Source of the DNA: an uncultured Lachnospiraceae bacterium
GTDB lineage: Bacteria > Bacillota > Clostridia > Lachnospirales > Lachnospiraceae
Assembly: GCA_934339135.1 (NCBI GenBank)
Contig: CAKRHP010000004.1
Coordinates: forward strand, 1-64,000
Length of the DNA stretch: 64,000 nt
Direction: 5' to 3'
Shown: in pieces, positions 26,808-35,481 of the stretch
How positions within the stretch are numbered: the first letter of the stretch is position 1
Layout: each line of letters begins with the position of its first letter
Program-made: the position numbers and the translations under genes
The notes under the pieces: model-generated
What the model saw: only the letters and a program-made list of their open reading frames with translations
Database searches by the model: none
Told to the model about the DNA's origin: nothing

Positions 26808-27311
26808 TTAATTTCTGCCACAGCAGAACTTATACTTCTTACCGCTGCCACATGGGCAAGGATCGTTTCTGCCAACCTTCTTTTCCTTTACGATGGTACC
26901 GGATTTCTTCTGCTCCATGTAAAGCTCTTTTCTGCGCTCCGGTGTCAGAAGCTCGTCCCATGCCGGAAGCTCATACAGCCAGTCAGCCTTTGCCTCAACC
27001 ATATGATAATAAAGCTGCTCCAGATCAATATTAAGACTTACCTGTGTGTTCTCATCCATATCTTCGATCGGATTTGGAGTTTTCAGACTCTCATTGATCC
27101 CATCCAGAAAACCAACCATGTACTTCAGTTCCATGTTATATTTGTCCGCAAGTTCCTTTACGGTACCGGAAACAACCTCGTCCGGATTTGCTAAAAGCTG
27201 CTCATATACAGCCTTCTCTTCATTAAAATACTTTGCCCAGATTGCCTGGCCTGCCTTTGAATTAATATCTACGCCATATGCGTACTCTCTCCAGTCCTGC
27301 AGTAATGCCAT
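26808..27311 (-). CDS. SEC-C motif protein
   Basis: 167 residues. Residues 1-130 are helical and of no family I can name beyond Clostridia SEC-C proteins; the last 22 residues are the SecA-type zinc motif [19 protein letters not shown], which binds zinc through three Cys and a Cys/His. Such small SEC-C proteins are cytoplasmic and may help SecB-independent export or bind ribosomes; function is not established. It is a single gene with a consensus promoter and GAGAGG before the ATG. Confidence 0.85.
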   Translation of the reverse strand: MALLQDWREYAYGVDINSKAGQAIWAKYFNEEKAVYEQLLANPDEVVSGTVKELADKYNMELKYMVGFLDGINESLKTPNPIEDMDENTQVSLNIDLEQLYYHMVEAKADWLYELPAWDELLTPERRKELYMEQKKSGTIVKEKKVGRNDPCPCGSGKKYKFCCGRN

Positions 27312-27349
27312 TGTAAAAAACCTCTCTTTTTTTTAATTTGGTATCTTTT

Positions 27350-27378
27350 ATGATATCATTTGACGGAATATGTGTCAA
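27350..27378 (-). promoter_or_regulatory. Sigma-A promoter of the SEC-C gene
   Basis: TTGACA (27373-27378) and TATCAT (27350-27355) on the minus strand, 17-bp spacer. Its -35 box lies 5 bp from the -35 box of the divergent esterase promoter. Confidence 0.8.
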
Positions 27379-27383
27379 TCTGC

Positions 27384-27412
27384 TTGTCATACTTTTTGCT
27401 TGGTGCTAAAAT
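27384..27412 (+). promoter_or_regulatory. Sigma-A promoter of the esterase gene
   Basis: TTGTCA (27384-27389) and TAAAAT (27407-27412) with a 17-bp spacer, leaving a leader of about 120 bp. Confidence 0.65.
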
Positions 27413-27539
27413 AGAAATGAGTGGTTGTGTATTCTTTCTTTCAACCTACAGAATCTATCTGTTTATCGCAGTTTAAGATCTCTGTCTATCACATCAACCA
27501 CATATATTTTTTGAAGATTACATCAGAATGGAGGACAAA

Positions 27540-28613
27540 ATGAATTTTTTGCCAACCGAAGATCACGTAAAAATCAGCGGCAGAACCATATATCGGGACA
27601 ACGTGCGTTACCTGGGATATTCTGCCACTTCTATATCCTTTTGTTTTACCGGCTGCAAAGCGCAGGCTGTTGTCATTTCCGATCCAGCAGACTGGCCGGA
27701 GGAGCATCACGCATGGATCGGCATTTTTATCAATGAGGATCCGGAACCGTCCAAACGGATCGAACTCAAAGAATTGAGACAGACGATTGACCTTTACGAT
27801 GCGAAAACACCGGAAACTGTTACCATTACGATCATGAAGTACAGCGAGCCGGAATATGCCATCTGCGGTATCGAAGAACTGATCATCGACACCGACACAT
27901 TATTGGCACCTCCTGCCCCAAAAGCCCGCAGGATCCAGATCATCGGAGACTCTATCACCTGTGGTTACGGTGTGGAGGGAAGCGGGTCAGATCTTCTACA
28001 TAATACAGCAGTAGAGAATCCTACCAAGTCCTACTCCGTCAAAACCGCCCGTGCGCTGGATGCGGATTTTGAGATCGTTGCCTGGAACGGCAAAGGCGTC
28101 ATTTCCGCATATATCGGAGAAGGAGATCAGGCTGACGATTCCTGGCTGGTACCCATGCTGTATGAATACACAGATGCCGGCTGCTGTCAGCAGTTCTTCC
28201 ATGAGCCACCGTCTATGTGGGAAAAATGGGATCACACCCGTTTTGAACCGGATCTGATCACCGTATACCTTGGCACAAATGATGCAAGCTATACCAAAAA
28301 TTATCCGGAGCGCAAGAAGGCCTTCAGTCTGGTATATCAGGGATTTCTTCGCAATATTCATGCGAAGCATCCGCAGGCAAAGATCCTGTGTATGCTGGGC
28401 ACCATGGATCAGACACTCTGCTCCACCGTACAGCATGCCGTAAAGGAGTTTTCCAAGGCAAACGAAGACGTTTCCATCAAATATCTGCAGCTCCCACTGC
28501 AGGATGAGGAAAACGACGGTATCGGAACCTTCTGGCATCCGACCGAAGCCACCCATGAAAAAACGGCTCAGCTTGTCATTGCCGCAGCCAAAAAACTGAT
28601 GGGATGGGAATAA
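27540..28613 (+). CDS. CE2-type SGNH acetylesterase
   Basis: 357 residues from the ATG at 27540, which has GGAGG at 5 bp; an ATG four codons earlier lacks a binding site. The layout is that of carbohydrate esterase family 2: an N-terminal jelly-roll (about 1-120) and a C-terminal SGNH hydrolase with GDSITCGYG (nucleophile Ser), TVYLGTNDASY (Asn block), and FWHPTEATHEKTAQ (catalytic His). CE2 enzymes remove acetyl groups from xylan or glucomannan. There is no signal peptide, so it would act on imported oligosaccharides in the cytoplasm. Single gene between its own promoter and terminator. Confidence 0.9.
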   Translation: MNFLPTEDHVKISGRTIYRDNVRYLGYSATSISFCFTGCKAQAVVISDPADWPEEHHAWIGIFINEDPEPSKRIELKELRQTIDLYDAKTPETVTITIMKYSEPEYAICGIEELIIDTDTLLAPPAPKARRIQIIGDSITCGYGVEGSGSDLLHNTAVENPTKSYSVKTARALDADFEIVAWNGKGVISAYIGEGDQADDSWLVPMLYEYTDAGCCQQFFHEPPSMWEKWDHTRFEPDLITVYLGTNDASYTKNYPERKKAFSLVYQGFLRNIHAKHPQAKILCMLGTMDQTLCSTVQHAVKEFSKANEDVSIKYLQLPLQDEENDGIGTFWHPTEATHEKTAQLVIAAAKKLMGWE

Positions 28614-28627
28614 TGAAGAGGTTAAGA

Positions 28628-28668
28628 AACAGCACAGACATTATATCAATGATCTGTGCTGTTTTTAC
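28628..28668 (+). terminator. Terminator of the esterase gene
   Basis: AACAGCACAGA / TCTGTGCTGTT stem (11 bp) followed by TTTTACTTTTT, 15 bp after the stop codon. Confidence 0.9.
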
Positions 28669-28705
28669 TTTTTGGGTTATTGAAATTTCTGTTCACGAAA
28701 AACAA

Positions 28706-29641
28706 TTATAACATTCTCATTCTTATAAACTCCTCAAACCGTGGCAATGCCATCGAAACCTTTCCATACTGTCTGGTATCGATCACACCCTTTCGTTTTA
28801 ACCGCTCTCGATACACAGAAAACTGCTCAGAACTCATTCCAAGCTGCTCTCTAAGATTCTTCACGCTAATCTCTCCACTGACTGCCAGCTTCTGCAAAAT
28901 TTCCTTATCTTTCTCTGAAAGCTCCGACCATATCTTACTGTATACATATTCCTCCAGATATTGATCGTATTCCGGCAGGATCTCATCCAGTTGAAAGATA
29001 TTCTTATAGTGCTGCCGCACTGCCGTCAGATTTAACGGCTCCAAAATAATCTTTGGTGCCCGGTAAAGAAACGTGAGAGATTTTTCATTCTGTAATTCAT
29101 AAATGTTTTCATAAAGTCCGGTCATTAACAAAAATATAGGATATTCCTGCCGCATAAATATCTGAAATGCACTGACAAAAACCTTCATCTGTTCGGAGTA
29201 TACCACCTCATCAATGGTAATCAGAAGTTTCTTCCCCAACTTTTGGATCTGAGCCAACATTTTCGCCACCATATCCTCCACGTCCGTTACCGGTGCTGCA
29301 TTCTCAATGGTTACACCAAGACCAAATGCAGAAAAATCCAGTTTTGCTTTCAAAAAGCATTCATAAAGCTTTGGAACAGCATATAGTCTGGACGCAAGGC
29401 TCTGTAACAGATCCCTCGTGGCATTTAGTTCCACAACGATCCAGTCATTCCGTTCCGAAAGGATACCCGCAATATTTGTCATCATCACTGTCTTTCCTGA
29501 ACCTCGAACTCCCGTGACCATATAGATCTGATTCACTGCAGGAACTGCTTCGTAATCCTCAATGATCCGATTGGTCTGGACGATACGTGATACATACTGA
29601 ACAGGCTTTTTCCCAAAAGCAAGGGTAAATGGATTGCTCAT
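28706..29641 (-). CDS. AAA ATPase with winged-helix end, apparently shortened internally
   Basis: 311 residues. Residues 1-190 are an archaeal-type/STAND-like ATPase domain: Walker A TGVRGSGKTVMM near 43-54, Walker B KLLITIDEV near 139-147, then the FLLMTGLYENIYELQNEKSL sensor segment. The C-terminal part (about 245-311) is a winged-helix region (LREQLGMSSEQFSVYRERLK). In the relatives I recall a lid helix block with a KGYPFAFQVLGYLYWE-like sequence stands between HYKNIF and the LPEYDQYL segment; here these two are joined directly, about 35 residues short, in frame. The role of the family is unknown. It lies next to the AT-rich accessory stretch. Confidence 0.8.
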   Translation of the reverse strand: MSNPFTLAFGKKPVQYVSRIVQTNRIIEDYEAVPAVNQIYMVTGVRGSGKTVMMTNIAGILSERNDWIVVELNATRDLLQSLASRLYAVPKLYECFLKAKLDFSAFGLGVTIENAAPVTDVEDMVAKMLAQIQKLGKKLLITIDEVVYSEQMKVFVSAFQIFMRQEYPIFLLMTGLYENIYELQNEKSLTFLYRAPKIILEPLNLTAVRQHYKNIFQLDEILPEYDQYLEEYVYSKIWSELSEKDKEILQKLAVSGEISVKNLREQLGMSSEQFSVYRERLKRKGVIDTRQYGKVSMALPRFEEFIRMRML

Positions 29642-29699
29642 AATCGAATATGCCTCCCTGTTTTATAACCTTTTATAACTTTTTTCAAGTATCCGGTCT

Positions 29700-29945
29700 T
29701 TATTTTGAAGTCAGCCCTTCTTTAATATCCTGCAGCAATCCAATGACCTCACCTAAGCCCCACACAAAGGAAGCCTCCACAGCCGTTTTGATCTCCTGTT
29801 GAAAAAACGCTGCTAATTGCGATGCTTGTGGCACCTGTGACGAAACGATCAGTCATAAATAAACTGAAACGGTTGTCCCCAAAACCAAGACTCCTATCGC
29901 AAGCCCATGAAACAGATCAACATTGCTATTTTTAGTGTCTGACAT
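29700..29945 (-). pseudogene. Small membrane protein gene split by an in-frame TGA
   Basis: The ATG at 29943-29945 has AGGTGGA at good spacing and starts MSDTKNSNVDLFHGLAIGVL, with a membrane span, ending at TGA 29853-29855. The same frame continues without a break for 50 more codons to a TAA at 29700-29702 (containing QEIKTAVEASFVWGLGEVIG), with protein-like composition. Read through the TGA as Trp, the whole would be an 81-residue protein with one span (about 14-36) and a helical tail. A TGG-to-TGA change, or special decoding of UGA, would explain it. Promoter elements match upstream. The gene is upstream of the AAA ATPase on the same strand. Confidence 0.55.
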
Positions 29946-29978
29946 TTGAATTCCACCTAAGTGTTTTTTAGTAACTAC

Positions 29979-30007
29979 ATTATAGCGATATGGTTTTATG
30001 ATTACAA
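29979..30007 (-). promoter_or_regulatory. Promoter of the split small membrane gene
   Basis: TTGTAA (30002-30007) and TATAAT (29979-29984) on the minus strand with a 17-bp spacer, about 35 bp before the start codon. Confidence 0.65.
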
Positions 30008-30029
30008 ACGAAAATATAGTCAAGTTGTA

Positions 30030-30278
30030 TTGTATTAATTTCACCTGATAAATCGCAATTTTACACGAAATACTATCTATTTTTCAAAAAATGCGAAGAA
30101 GAAACGCCCGAATTGGCATTTTACGAGAACAAACGTTTCTCAACGAGTGATTTTTAGAAACCCTCTCCAATGTCTTCATAACTATTTCGTTATAATCTTT
30201 TCTTTACCTTTTCTACAGGTTTGACTATGCTATTTTAAGATACTGTGGATTGGATTGTTTCTCCTACGATATTTAATT
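30030..30278. other. AT-rich spacer without a visible gene
   Basis: Between the split membrane gene and the 639-residue membrane protein gene I see no coding frame or strong hairpin. A weak GAGAA/TTCTC inverted repeat is present near 30125-30140. Confidence 0.5.
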
Positions 30279-32198
30279 TTACATATTATTTTTTTTAATA
30301 AGCAAATCAGTTGCATATTTTCCGAGAAAAAAATTACTTACTCTTAAAAAAGTTTTATGAATATCCATTTTCTTTATTTGAGGTTTATAAAGTAGTATAA
30401 AGTATGTTATTATAAAAAGTAATTGCAACATTGTAAATAATACATATATATAGGAATACATAAAATATACTCCGATTTTTCCAATACAAAATACAATTGT
30501 TAATATAAAATATATTTTTTTCTTCTTATTATTATTTTCTTTTATAAACATTATAAGCCCAATTATCATACCTATTTCTAAAAGCACTGTTTCTATATTA
30601 AACTTGAGCAACATTGTAATAGATAGAATGGATATAATAAATGGCACATTCCATGGATCATTTAATCTGCCACCTCTTCGCAGGACAATATAATTATTTA
30701 CCGATGTTTCTGTATCTTCAAGCATTGCACTGAACCGATCTTTTATAACACTTTCTATAAATTTATAATGTGATTTTATATATGTGCATAAGTATTCCTT
30801 ACCGTTTGTTTTTTGATATTGCATTTCCATTCTTACCAACACTTCATTAGTCCATGCCAAAATACACGAAAAACTTCCATATGCCCAAGTAGCTACAACT
30901 AAACAAAAAGCAACTTTTAAATTAATTTTCGAGCTATGCATTACGACTATTTCAACAAAACCCAAAAAAAAGCGTAACGAATATCCCATCCCCACAAAGA
31001 AGAAAATTCCTCTATTCCATTCTTTTAACTTAACAAATTCATATATAATGGTATTACCAACTACAAGTATTATTAAGAGCAAGAGATAAAATTTAGGCTT
31101 TGGACATAAAAACATAGAAAGCAAAACTGCTAAACATATTTTTATAAATGCAATTATTGTTGAATATTTTACTACTTGAATCATATGTTCATTGTTATCA
31201 TATTTCAATCCTTTATTTTTTACCGCCTCCTGATCCTCTTTAATTCCCCTTATGTCGTTAATCTGGTATCTTGCTTGATAAACCAGAAAATCAAAAACGA
31301 ACAACAGTAAAGTCAAATGTATTACTAATTCCCTAGATATCGGTATACCCGAATAAATAATCCAAAAAACATAACTCAAAATAATAAAAAATGGCTTTTG
31401 AAGATCCTGTCTCTTAGGATAAAGAAAATATTTTATCAAATATCTAAATGTTTTTGATTCCGCATATCGTTCTTTTTGATTAGTAACTTTTTGATTTTTA
31501 TGTGCCATATCGCATGCATATTGTGCTACATTTTTTGCATCTAAAGATAAATGAAAAAACAAAACAAAAACCACCCCCATAATAGATAAAACAAAATACA
31601 ATACACATTTATCAAATATTGTTACATTACTAATATTAAGAAACTGAGCCACTAAAATTCCTACACTAAAAAGGATAATAAAAGCTATTGCACCTACATA
31701 AACAAAAAAACTAAGTGCCGCATGTATACAAGATATGTGCCGTATATTTTTTGTACAAATCGGGCTTATATATTCGTTCCAATGCAATAGAATATCTCTA
31801 TGTTTATCATCTGTTGTATTATTAATAAGTTCGTGAAGGCGGTCTTGCAAAAATTGTATGTGATAATGCCTTAATAAATTTATAATTCCTAAATATGTCA
31901 CATAAAGAAAAGCCACCAAAAATGCCATTACACTAAGTAAAAATATAACTCTTTCCGGTGTAATATTTATACATCCATACTTACCAAAGCAGAGAATAAC
32001 TTGATTAAACTTTTTGCCATCCTTTCCACCTTGCAATAAACTTGATGTTCCAAATAATATGCCCAAAATCGTTCCCATAATCGAAATAACTTGTAATATT
32101 TGCGACTGTGTATCCCTTTCATCCCCACGGGATTCACTCAACTCACAAATTAATTCTTGTATCCTATTTTCATCATTTTTAGACAGTTCATTTATCAT
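30279..32198 (-). CDS. Large multi-pass membrane protein of unknown family
   Basis: 639 residues, strongly AT-rich compared with neighbours. Residues about 1-135 look like a cytoplasmic helical start with two membrane spans (ILQVISIMGTILGILFGTSS and VIFLLSVMAFLVAFLYVTYL). A further two or three spans and a charged loop follow (about 150-280). From about 285 on there are roughly eight spans; the first loop carries YQARYQINDIRGIKED, similar to the Asp-rich motif NDxxDxxxD of UbiA prenyltransferases, and a second loop has RRGGRLNDPWN. UbiA-like chemistry is only a hypothesis. It has its own promoter and no clear operon partner. AT content and isolation suggest horizontal gain. Confidence 0.75.
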   Translation of the reverse strand: MINELSKNDENRIQELICELSESRGDERDTQSQILQVISIMGTILGILFGTSSLLQGGKDGKKFNQVILCFGKYGCINITPERVIFLLSVMAFLVAFLYVTYLGIINLLRHYHIQFLQDRLHELINNTTDDKHRDILLHWNEYISPICTKNIRHISCIHAALSFFVYVGAIAFIILFSVGILVAQFLNISNVTIFDKCVLYFVLSIMGVVFVLFFHLSLDAKNVAQYACDMAHKNQKVTNQKERYAESKTFRYLIKYFLYPKRQDLQKPFFIILSYVFWIIYSGIPISRELVIHLTLLLFVFDFLVYQARYQINDIRGIKEDQEAVKNKGLKYDNNEHMIQVVKYSTIIAFIKICLAVLLSMFLCPKPKFYLLLLIILVVGNTIIYEFVKLKEWNRGIFFFVGMGYSLRFFLGFVEIVVMHSSKINLKVAFCLVVATWAYGSFSCILAWTNEVLVRMEMQYQKTNGKEYLCTYIKSHYKFIESVIKDRFSAMLEDTETSVNNYIVLRRGGRLNDPWNVPFIISILSITMLLKFNIETVLLEIGMIIGLIMFIKENNNKKKKIYFILTIVFCIGKIGVYFMYSYIYVLFTMLQLLFIITYFILLYKPQIKKMDIHKTFLRVSNFFLGKYATDLLIKKNNM

Positions 32199-32239
32199 AT
32201 GTTTTCTCTCATTTCGTGCTATATTATTAATTTCAAAAT

Positions 32240-32268
32240 AGTATAATATGTATTATTAAATTCTTCAA
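32240..32268 (-). promoter_or_regulatory. Promoter of the 639-residue membrane protein gene
   Basis: TTGAAG (32263-32268) and TATACT (32240-32245) on the minus strand with a 17-bp spacer, about 40 bp before the ATG at 32198. Confidence 0.65.
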
Positions 32269-33039
32269 TACTTTTTTAAAATATTTATATTAAAGAGATG
32301 TTGTAATATGAATATGAGATAGATTTATAAACTATTTACACAGAAGATTTCATTGAAAATTTAGCAAGTTAGCTGAAATATAATGACAATCAAAATAGGA
32401 CGTATGGAGGCGAAACACTTTGAAAACTTGGAATAATGTGAAAGAGTTATCTTGTTTCAGTCTCTACATGGGGCTTTTGCATACAAATCCCCCCCTAAGC
32501 TATAAATCTCCCTATCAGTTACGTCTTACAGATGATGAATTTAATACATTGTGTACCTAGTTTTTTTGTTGAATTAAGCAGGACAAAATAACACCCTTGA
32601 TAAATTGGGGAAAATTCAAGAAAGCATCTTACTATGTAAGCAGGATATTATGTGGTATTATATATACAAAAAAACCTGATCTCATATTGCATCAAGATTG
32701 GTTATAAATATCCGTTTATGAACTTATGTAAATACGATAAAATAAGATATTGAAACACCACCTTATAATTCGGCACGCATTGAAAATATTAGAAATATCA
32801 TGAAAGCACGACGAATTAACATCAACTTTACACACTAAAGTAAATGAATAACTACACCAAAACGCTCTTATCTCATAACAAGTCGTTCATTTGACAATAT
32901 AATTAATCAACTAACAAATTTTACACCATAGTTTTATTTTCATTTCTATACTACAAATCATAACAGCATTTTATAACACCAATTTTCCCCCCTACAGTTA
33001 TATTGCAGTTATATTGCCTTCCCCCTCTCTGATTCCCTC
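32269..33039. other. Long AT-rich stretch without a convincing gene
   Basis: About 770 bases hold no frame I would call. A 46-codon frame on plus (TTG at 32420, GGAGG nine bases before, stop at 32560) has the right signals but an unconvincing product. Tandem ATATAAC units occur at about 33000-33020. The region may be decayed mobile DNA. Confidence 0.5.
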
Positions 33040-33080
33040 TTCCTCCTTTCATTCCCGTTGATGTCAGCGTTGATGTCAAA
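33040..33080 (+). repeat. 41-bp direct repeat, copy 1
   Basis: Identical over 41 bases to 35482-35522 and in the same orientation. The unit contains two copies of GTTGATGTCA separated by GC, and on the minus strand ends in AAAGGAGGAA. The two copies bracket the broken nuclease, the HTH remnant and the phospholipase-like gene. Confidence 0.85.
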
Positions 33081-33337
33081 ATCACCTTCTTTCTCCCCTA
33101 TGCCGTACTATCTATTTTCAATATATCTATATCCATCTACCAGTTTCACCCAGTAACCCTATAATCTGGAAATCGGAAATGCTCCCTACGGATATCATAT
33201 ATATAATATATGAATATGATACAGGACTTTTTCACAGAAAATCCATATACCATATGTACTTTTCCATTCACTACGGTTGAAATTCCCGTCAAAAATGTTA
33301 TGATATAGGTCATTACATAGGGGCGGCAGGCGATATT

Positions 33338-34283
33338 TTGCCAGATTCACCACACAAACTCCAATGGCACCCGGCATTCTATGCTGCCACCGGTTTGGAA
33401 TTGCAGGCAAATCATCAGGAGATCCAAATGATCCCTGAGTACAATCTGAGCAAGGAACCCATTCGCATTGACCTATTGATCATAAAAAGGGCAAAACCAG
33501 CGTTTTGCCCTCCAAGAATTGCTCCGCAATTCTCACGCCTCTCCCACCACCAGATGAGCACTTTTCTATTTCCTCAACTATGATGGTCAGGCGAAAAAGA
33601 TTGAGAATGAAATCGGTCATATTATGAAAAAATATAATGTGATCGAGTACAAGAGTCCGGAAGACAGTATGACTATCGACGATTTCTATAAAACCGTCGG
33701 ATACGCCTGTCTGTATAAGGGCTATGGTAAAACAGTAAACGAAATACCCCTGTCAGAGCTGACCGTTTCTCTTTTCCGAGAAGCATATCCAAGAGAACTG
33801 TTTGCTATGCTGGAGGACGCAGGACATCATATTGAGGAAAAATATCCGGGTATCTATTATGTAACCAACCATCTTCCTTTTCCGGCACAGATCGTTGTTA
33901 CAAAGCAATTATCTCCGGAGAGCCATAGCAGCCTGCGTATCCTGTCCGAACACGCAGAAAAATCCGATATTGAACGCTTTCTGCAGTCTGTTCAACAATA
34001 TACCAGCCCGGAAGACCGCAACAATATTGATGCCGTGCTGCAGGTCAGTGTAACCGCAAATTATGATTTATATCAGGAAGTAAGGAGGGAATCGATTATG
34101 TGTCAGGCGTTACAGGAATTAATGAAAGACGATATTGAGGAAAAAATTGATGGTGCAAAAAACGAACTACTCTTAGACAATGTTCGCAATATTATGAAAT
34201 CCCTTAACTTCTCTGCCGAGCAAGCTATGGATGTTCTCCAGATTCCTCAGAACCGTCGAGCTTTTATACTTTCTAATCTGTAA
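33338..34283 (+). pseudogene. Broken PD-(D/E)XK-like (Rpn/transposase-type) nuclease gene
   Basis: Two fragments of one Lachnospiraceae-type protein are seen. The first (33338-33488, TTG start) reads LQWHPAFYAATGLELQ ... IRIDLLIIKR; the second, in another frame, reads IENEIGHIMKKYNVIEYKSP from about 33597 and continues intact (DFYKTVGYACLYKGYG ...) to the stop at 34283; an internal ATG at 33624 opens a 219-residue frame. The D(x)LLIIK ... (I/V)EYKSP pattern is the PD-(D/E)XK nuclease core. Between them lies a palindromic insert that shifts the frame and brings stop codons. A promoter (TTGAAA, 16 bp, TATGAT near 33280-33307) is still visible. It is probably inactive unless the 219-residue part works alone. 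Confidence 0.7.
33489..33533 (+). mobile_element. Small palindromic insert inside the nuclease gene
   Basis: Two adjacent hairpins, GGGCAAAA-CCAGCG-TTTTGCCC (33489-33510) and AGAATTGC-TCC-GCAATTCT (33515-33533), sit exactly where the nuclease reading frame breaks, followed by a CT/CA-rich tract to about 33553. It looks like a REP- or MITE-like insertion; no second copy was found in the window. Confidence 0.5.
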
Positions 34284-34545
34284 TATTATCAAATAACAGT
34301 CTAAAAACGAAATCAAGCACAGGCAACTGCCTGTGCTTATCTTTTTTATCATTTAGCAAAACTAATTTTTCACAAGAACTGATACTATGCAACCAATCAT
34401 TCCTCCCGCCTTTCCAGGCTTCCATCGTCTTTTTGATACTCCCATATAAGCAGCAAATACACTTTGAGTCATTCCCGCTTTCATACGCAATCGCCTCTTC
34501 AAGCCCCTCTTTTAAATCATCAAATAATGAACTCATAGAAATCAT
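34273..34545 (-). pseudogene. Decayed XRE-type HTH antitoxin-like gene
   Basis: 90 codons. The start SSLFDDLKEGLEEAIAYESGN matches the beginning of a common family of HTH antitoxin-like regulators; the expected middle part, including most of the helix-turn-helix, is missing, and KKTMEAWKGGRN matches the segment that normally follows recognition helix 3. The rest diverges, consistent with a frameshift. The ATG at 34536 or 34545 could still be used. It overlaps the end of the nuclease frame on the other strand by 11 bp. No intact toxin partner is next to it. Confidence 0.55.
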
Positions 34546-34592
34546 CTTCCATTCCCGGCAGTTTCTTCTTGTAATGCTTAATAAAATTCCCG

Positions 34593-35351
34593 TTAATCAT
34601 CGACTGCCTCCCTTATTTTCGCAAACCTCTCTTCGTGAGTATAGTGTTCCGTGGTCTCTTCTGCCATCCTATCCGCAACATCTAATACATCCGGTAAATA
34701 TTTACATATAAAATTATTATATATGAATTGAGTGGTAACTTCTTTTATATTTTTTACGCTATCCAAAGTACATATCTCATTTTCTAAAACAAATATTACT
34801 TCTTTCCATTCCTTGGAAATCAAATATTCTCTCCTTTTTTTTATCTGCTCCGCAGTAATAATACCATCTATATTATAGACGGATCCTTTATATAATTTGT
34901 CTGAGAGATCATATATCTTAGCATATTTTGTGTACAAATATTTATCTAAGTTTTGAGATTCAATTTTATACTTTTCAACTTTTTCTTCTTCGGTGCCATA
35001 GAATGCATTGACATAGGGGTAATAATAATAAAGCGCATTGTATATATCAACAAAAACATGAATAATATACCCCAACAAAAAACTTGAATTAATATTTTCT
35101 TTGCTTTTCTCATAAAACTCCAACACGGAATCCATCCATAGATTTGCCTTGGTGCATGTATCGACCTTTCCCCAAGTTAAACTTTCGGGGAAAAGGTGAC
35201 TTTTTTCCTTCAATTTGTAGCTAAATTCTTCACATGAATGTACTGCATCCGGCGCAATTGTTCCTATCAAAAAATCATTTTCATTTATATTCAAAGAAAA
35301 TTTCGAAAATATTTCCTCCGCGATAATTATGTGAATCATTGTATATGCCAT
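34593..35351 (-). CDS. Zinc-dependent phospholipase C-like protein
   Basis: 252 residues from the ATG at 35349-35351 with AAGGAG at 8 bp; the frame extends upstream without support. The pattern YTMIHIIIAEEI near the start, GTIAPDAVHSCEEFSYKLKEKSHLF (His and Asp ligands; read in two parts GTIAPDAVH and KEKSHLF), and LLGYIIHVFVDIYNALYYYY is that of the zinc-dependent phospholipase C / S1-P1-like helical fold, with His and Asp for metal sites. There is no signal peptide, so a cytoplasmic phosphodiesterase-like role is likelier than a secreted lipase. AT-rich, alone within the 41-bp repeat interval. Confidence 0.65.
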   Translation of the reverse strand: MAYTMIHIIIAEEIFSKFSLNINENDFLIGTIAPDAVHSCEEFSYKLKEKSHLFPESLTWGKVDTCTKANLWMDSVLEFYEKSKENINSSFLLGYIIHVFVDIYNALYYYYPYVNAFYGTEEEKVEKYKIESQNLDKYLYTKYAKIYDLSDKLYKGSVYNIDGIITAEQIKKRREYLISKEWKEVIFVLENEICTLDSVKNIKEVTTQFIYNNFICKYLPDVLDVADRMAEETTEHYTHEERFAKIREAVDD

Positions 35352-35453
35352 AGCTGGTCTCCTTATCGTTATATGATCAATAGCATTTTTACAGATAATG
35401 ATGTTGAGCATCATTTACTTTTCGATATTAGCTGTGCATTAACATTTAAAAAC

Positions 35454-35462
35454 ATTATATCA
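35454..35462 (-). promoter_or_regulatory. Extended -10 element before the phospholipase-like gene
   Basis: TGATATAAT on the minus strand, about 20 bp downstream of the 41-bp repeat copy 2, so the repeat would occupy the -35 and upstream region of this promoter. Confidence 0.4.
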
Positions 35463-35481
35463 TATATCTTCTGTTCCTGCT

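Noticed and set aside
27528..27539. Earlier ATG of the esterase gene
   Set aside because: No ribosome binding site precedes it, while this codon itself forms part of the GGAGG site for the ATG at 27540.
29853..29855. TGA as a selenocysteine codon
   Set aside because: No clear SECIS-like hairpin is seen right after it and the position in a membrane span favours Trp; kept as a test, not as a claim.
32420..32560. Plus-strand 46-codon frame with TTG start and GGAGG
   Set aside because: Product has no recognisable features and the codon use is odd; kept only as a remark in the gap entry.
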